Positions 6,227 to 9,555 of a DNA stretch of 9,555 nt are shown piece by piece. Position numbers and translations under genes: made by a program. Position 1 is the stretch's first letter. Each line of letters begins with the position of its first letter. Source of the DNA: Pseudomonadota bacterium (GTDB lineage: Bacteria; Pseudomonadota; Alphaproteobacteria; Rhizobiales; Xanthobacteraceae). Where the stretch lies: contig JAEZEY010000155.1 of assembly GCA_023432845.1 (NCBI GenBank), positions 1-9,555 of the forward strand, written 5' to 3'. Below the pieces are notes generated by a model. That model had not been told where the DNA came from. It was given only the letters and a program-made list of their open reading frames with translations, and searched no databases.

Positions 6227-8590
6227 CTACTCCCTCGTCTTGAGCACTTCGATGAGATCGAGCCGATCGATGCGCTGGCGCACAACCAGCGCTGACGCCA
6301 GCGCCGACGCGAACACGATCACGCTCGCCCACGCATAAACCGACCGCTCCACCACCAGCGGCACGCGATACAATTCGCTGCTGAAGCCTTGCACCATCGC
6401 CCATGCAAAGAAATAGCCGATCGCCCAACCGAGCGGCTGCGCCAGGATCACGAGCACCGCCAGCTCGCTCAGCAGGATCGCCGATACCTCGCCCTTGTGG
6501 AAACCGAGTACCCGCAGGCTCGCCAGTTCGCGGCCCTGTTCTGACAGCGAGATGCGGGCGAAATTATAAACCACGCCGAACGCGATGATCATGCCCAGTG
6601 AGACGTAGACCGTGATCATCACCAGCAGGTTCTCCTGTAGCGTCTCGCGGAAATTCTGCAAAGTCGTGCGCTGCAGCGCGATGAAGTTGGCCACCGGCGT
6701 CGTCTTGAGACGCCGGAATAGTTCATCCTGGCGCGCGGTGTCGTACAGAAGGTTCACGCCGCTGATTACCGCCCCTTCGCGCATCAGCCGGTTGAGCGCC
6801 GGCAGACTCATGTAGGCGTTGAGCCCAAGATATCCCTCGATGACGCCGGTCACAGGCAGAATGGCGCGCCGCCGGTCGCGTTCCAGCAGCTCGACCTCGA
6901 CGATGTCGCCGACCTTGGCCTTGAGGATCTTGGCCAGTGCATCGCTGAGTGCGATGCCGCCTTCGGGCAACTGCACCGGCTTCAATCCCGGCCCCAGCAC
7001 GCGGCTGAGGTCGCTTTGCGGCAGCTTGCCCGAGATGGCGATGCGCCGCTCCACCGGACCATGATAGATGCGTACAGGCACCGAGCGATACGGCTCCGCC
7101 GTCAGCACGCCCGGCAAGGCGAAAGTGTCGAAATAAGCCGACATCGAGCGCTCGTGGCCGAAGTTGATCGTGGCATTCGCTCGCTCGGCGCGATTGTAGG
7201 TGACGTCGATCATGAACTCGGTCGAGCCAAAGGCCCACAGTGAGCCAACCAGCACCGATACCCCCAATGCGATGCCGAGGATGCTGCTCACGGTACGGAC
7301 CGGCCAGCGGAAGAGATGGCGCGTCACCATGACGAGCGACTGCGGAATATTGACGACCGCATAGAAAGCTTGCGGCAACAGCCGCCGATAAACTGGCGGC
7401 GCCGGCGGCGACATCGCCACCGCCGGCGGTAGCGCCACCACTTCGCGCACGGCGCGCAGCGCGCCGGCGGCGGCGGCGGCGAGCGTCACGCCTGCCGCGA
7501 TCACATAGATCGCCGGATCGGTGCGGAAGACGAGGAAGGGGAAGTGATAGAATTCGCCATAGAGCTGCGTCATGGCGAAGCCGAGCCAGGTGCCGGCGCC
7601 GATGCCGATAACAATGCCGACCACCGCGATTGCCAGCGCAAACTGGAGATAGTGCCACCCCACGGCAATGCCGCCATAGCCGAGCGCCTTCAAGAGGCCG
7701 ATCTGCTCTCGTTCCAGCAAGATCAGCCGCGACAACGTCATGTTGACGAGAAAGGCCGCCACCAGCAGGAACACCGGCGGTAGAATGCGGCTCATGGCCT
7801 TGAGTTGCTCCAGTTCGGCATCGAGGAAGGCGTGCGAGGTCTGGTCGCGGCGGCCATGCGCGCCGAGCCCGCCATAGCGCGCGAGAATGCCATCGAGCCG
7901 CTCGATCGCTCCGGGCTCCGAGGCAGCACTGGTCATCTTCAAGTGCACGCTCGAGAAGGCGCCGGTTAGATCATAGGCCGCGGCCAACGCCTTTTCCCGC
8001 ATCCACACGATGCCATAGCGCCGGTCGTCCGGGATCAGGCCGTACGGTCCGAGCGAGTAGATGAATTCCGGCGACAATGTGGTGCCGACGACGCGTAGCG
8101 TGCGTTTGCGGCCGTTGAGAATAGCGTCGAAGGTCGAGCCGATGTCGAAGCGATTGGCTTTGGCGAAAGGTTCGCTGACCACGACCTCATTCTCGTCAGC
8201 CGGCAGCGGCAGCCGGCCGCTGCGCATATAGAGCAGATTGAGCTTCTGCTCCTGAAACTCCGGAATGGACACGAACATGGCCGATGCCGGCTCTGGCACC
8301 GTCGGCAAATCGAGCAGCGCGACCTTGGCGATGCGGGTTTCGACCGAAGCCACGCCCGGAATGCGCGCGATCTCGTCCTCGACGATCTTCGGCGCCCGTG
8401 TCAGGTCGGCGAACACGTCGGCGAAGCGGTTGCGCTCGTAATAGGCGGTGCGCGTTTCCGAGAGAGACTGATAGGCGCCGATGCCGAGAATGAGCGTTGC
8501 CGCGCCCGCCGCCAGCACCAGAGCGATCGCCAAAGCCTGCGGCCACAACCGCACCAGGTCGCGCAGCAGCTTTATGTGCAGCGCGCTCAT
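6227..8590 (-). CDS. ABC transporter permease, FtsX/YbbP-like with two FtsX repeats, 787 aa
   Basis: This is the membrane subunit of a type VII (MacB/LolCDE/FtsX-class) ABC system. It is a tandem duplication of the FtsX unit, like E. coli YbbP (about 800 residues). Predicted membrane segments are near 18-40, 270-292, 316-338, 360-378, 433-454, 655-678, 703-732 and 751-770. Large periplasmic domains fall at about 41-268 and 455-654. The cytoplasmic coupling motifs repeat as REQIGLLKALGYG (after segment 2) and RELASLRVLGF (687-697, after segment 6), the helices that touch the ATPase. Such complexes usually move lipids, lipoproteins or hydrophobic compounds within or out of the inner membrane, or transmit force, without classical transport across it. 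The actual cargo cannot be told. The start ATG is five bases after the ATPase stop with no Shine-Dalgarno of its own, implying coupling. The adaptor follows directly. Confidence 0.93.
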   Translation of the reverse strand: MSALHIKLLRDLVRLWPQALAIALVLAAGAATLILGIGAYQSLSETRTAYYERNRFADVFADLTRAPKIVEDEIARIPGVASVETRIAKVALLDLPTVPEPASAMFVSIPEFQEQKLNLLYMRSGRLPLPADENEVVVSEPFAKANRFDIGSTFDAILNGRKRTLRVVGTTLSPEFIYSLGPYGLIPDDRRYGIVWMREKALAAAYDLTGAFSSVHLKMTSAASEPGAIERLDGILARYGGLGAHGRRDQTSHAFLDAELEQLKAMSRILPPVFLLVAAFLVNMTLSRLILLEREQIGLLKALGYGGIAVGWHYLQFALAIAVVGIVIGIGAGTWLGFAMTQLYGEFYHFPFLVFRTDPAIYVIAAGVTLAAAAAGALRAVREVVALPPAVAMSPPAPPVYRRLLPQAFYAVVNIPQSLVMVTRHLFRWPVRTVSSILGIALGVSVLVGSLWAFGSTEFMIDVTYNRAERANATINFGHERSMSAYFDTFALPGVLTAEPYRSVPVRIYHGPVERRIAISGKLPQSDLSRVLGPGLKPVQLPEGGIALSDALAKILKAKVGDIVEVELLERDRRRAILPVTGVIEGYLGLNAYMSLPALNRLMREGAVISGVNLLYDTARQDELFRRLKTTPVANFIALQRTTLQNFRETLQENLLVMITVYVSLGMIIAFGVVYNFARISLSEQGRELASLRVLGFHKGEVSAILLSELAVLVILAQPLGWAIGYFFAWAMVQGFSSELYRVPLVVERSVYAWASVIVFASALASALVVRQRIDRLDLIEVLKTRE

Positions 8591-8595
8591 GGTTG

Positions 8596-9303
8596 CTACC
8601 AGCTAATGGCCGACGCCGGCTTGCGCTCGGCGATGACAGTGGACGAAACGATGCGACCGTCGCCGAAATGCACGACGCGGTGCGCGATATCCTGAATGGC
8701 GACGTTGTGGGTGATGATCAGCGTGGTGGCGCCGAGCTGGGCGTTGACCTGCGTCAGCGCTTCCAGCACCAGCACGCCGGTCTTGGAGTCGAGGGCGCCG
8801 GTCGGCTCGTCGCACAGCAGCACCTGCGGCCGCTTGGCGATGGCGCGGGCGATCGCCACGCGCTGCTGTTCGCCGCCGGATAGCTGCGCCGGGAAGTGGT
8901 CCATGCGGTTCTTGAGGCCGACGATCTCGAGCGCTTCCTCCGGCCGCATCGGATCGTTGGCGATCTCGGTGACCAGCGCCACGTTCTCGCGGGCGGTCAG
9001 GCTCGGCACCAGATTGTAGAACTGGAACACGAAGCCGACATGGTCGCGGCGGTAGAGCGTCAACTCGCGATCGTTGAAGCGGCTTAGCTCATGGTCGGTG
9101 AACCAGGCCTCGCCGGACGTGGCGCGGTCGAGCCCGCCGATAATGTTGAGGAAGGTCGATTTGCCGGAGCCCGATGGCCCGAGCAGGACCACGAACTCGC
9201 CGGCTGTTGCCTCGAAATTGACGCCGCGCAGGGCGTGAACCTCGATGGCGCCGGTGACATAGACCTTGGTCAGGTCGCGGGTGCGGAAAACCGTTTGGCT
9301 CAT
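8596..9303 (-). CDS. ABC transporter ATP-binding protein (LolD/MacB/YbbA-like), 235 aa
   Basis: All ABC signatures are intact: Walker A GPSGSGKST (42-50), Q-loop VFQFYNLVPSLTARENV with Q94, signature LSGGEQQR (141-148), Walker B VLLCDEPTGALD (161-172) with catalytic E166, and H-loop ITHN with H199. The motifs FQFYNLVP and DEPTGALD place it with the LolD/MacB/YbbA/FtsE subfamily, which pairs with FtsX-type permeases. The length is typical. The protein is cytoplasmic and powers the permease encoded directly downstream. The start at 9301-9303 fits the family (FRTRDLTKVY, then HALRGVNF). No Shine-Dalgarno precedes it, but a CATAAT sits only 9 bases upstream. It is the first gene of the three-gene minus-strand unit and is divergent from leuS. 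Confidence 0.96.
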   Translation of the reverse strand: MSQTVFRTRDLTKVYVTGAIEVHALRGVNFEATAGEFVVLLGPSGSGKSTFLNIIGGLDRATSGEAWFTDHELSRFNDRELTLYRRDHVGFVFQFYNLVPSLTARENVALVTEIANDPMRPEEALEIVGLKNRMDHFPAQLSGGEQQRVAIARAIAKRPQVLLCDEPTGALDSKTGVLVLEALTQVNAQLGATTLIITHNVAIQDIAHRVVHFGDGRIVSSTVIAERKPASAISW

Positions 9304-9453
9304 GGCAATACCATTATGCCCGGTTCGGGTGGCAAAGGTTTGCGCTGGCGCAACGGCCCGGAGTAGCCGATTTCAGGCGCCGTGGCCTATTTCAGCCCGT
9401 TGACCCCCGGCCCCGTTCCATGCGACCACCCCGGCTTCTGAAAAGAGCCGGAA
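9304..9453. promoter_or_regulatory. Divergent intergenic region between ABC operon and leuS
   Basis: This 150-bp spacer must hold the promoters of both the ABC operon (leftward) and leuS (rightward). A TTGACC (9400-9405, plus strand) could be a leuS -35, but no good -10 lies 16-18 bases downstream. The bases before the leuS ATG carry GAG and CCGGA as weak ribosome-binding sites. No T-box-like or leader-peptide structure was recognised. Confidence 0.4.
9313..9318 (-). promoter_or_regulatory. Candidate -10 element (CATAAT) of the ABC transporter operon
   Basis: Read on the minus strand, CATAAT differs from TATAAT at one position and ends nine bases before the ATPase start codon. Transcription would therefore begin at or just before the ATG. 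No clear -35 hexamer lies 16-18 bases upstream (AACCTT or AAACCT is there), so support is modest. Confidence 0.3.
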
Positions 9454-9555
9454 ATGACCGCCGATTCGAGCAAAACCGAGCGTTACAACGCCCGCGCCGC
9501 CGAGCCCAAATGGCAAAAAGCCTGGGACGAGGCCGGCATCTACGCCACCAAAAAC
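9454..9555 (+). CDS. leuS: Leucyl-tRNA synthetase, N-terminal fragment (34 codons, runs off right edge)
   Basis: LeuRS charges tRNA-Leu with leucine in the cytoplasm. Only the extreme N-terminus is present. ERYNARAAEPKWQKAWDEAG (9-28) followed by IYATKN is the characteristic opening of alphaproteobacterial LeuRS, just before the expected PYPSG and HIGH-type motifs, which lie outside the window. The ATG at 9454 gives a sequence starting a few residues before the conserved ERYN block; another ATG at 9420 is out of frame. It is divergent from the ABC operon. The reading frame is open to the window end, with no sign of damage. Confidence 0.93.
   Translation, partial: MTADSSKTERYNARAAEPKWQKAWDEAGIYATKN

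Noticed and set aside
5069..6295. 408-codon open frame on the plus strand
   Set aside because: It lies wholly opposite the adaptor and the end of the permease, and its translation is Arg/Asp/His-rich with no domain. It is a product of high-GC codon bias on the other strand.
9400..9453. TTGACC as a leuS -35 box or a T-box/leucine-attenuation leader
   Set aside because: No -10 at proper spacing, no run of Leu codons in a leader peptide, and no T-box motif in the short spacer.

Overview
The window looks like chromosomal DNA of an alphaproteobacterium of the Hyphomicrobiales (Rhizobiales), probably near Bradyrhizobium, Rhodopseudomonas, Pseudolabrys or Xanthobacter. The grounds are high GC, strong third-position GC, the protein flavours (an OmpR-type regulator, an alphaproteobacterial LeuRS N-terminus, a receiver-only regulator), and a palindromic intergenic element of a style common in Bradyrhizobium relatives. 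The assignment is by recognition, not by database search.

Layout. 1-251 (-) is the N-terminal receiver domain of an OmpR-like response regulator, cut by the window edge. It is divergent from 400-930 (+), a YkuD-fold L,D-transpeptidase-family protein. 1084-3060 (+) is a 658-residue HerA/DUF87-type hexameric ATPase with a proline-rich tail. It abuts, tail to tail with no spacer, the pair 4367-3672 (-) yggS and 3675-3061 (-) class I methyltransferase, which overlap by ATGA. A 212-bp divergent gap (4368-4579) carries a REP-like palindromic element and a second inverted repeat. It is followed by 4580-5011 (+), a receiver-only response regulator.

9303-5021 (-) is a tight three-gene operon: an ABC ATPase (LolD/MacB/YbbA-like), an FtsX/YbbP-like permease with eight predicted membrane segments, and an HlyD/RND-type periplasmic adaptor. 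Together these should form an envelope-spanning transporter or mechanotransmission complex. The window ends in the first 34 codons of leuS (+), divergent from the ABC operon.

Theme. Several genes concern the cell envelope (L,D-transpeptidase, transporter, possibly the first regulator). The rest are housekeeping (leuS, yggS, HerA-like ATPase, methyltransferase). I find no CRISPR, transposase, tRNA, rRNA or recognisable defence system. The items most worth a second look are the orphan HerA-like ATPase, the non-coding inverted repeats, the possibly leaderless ABC operon, and the L,D-transpeptidase without a visible signal peptide. No gene-free stretch exceeds about 212 bp.
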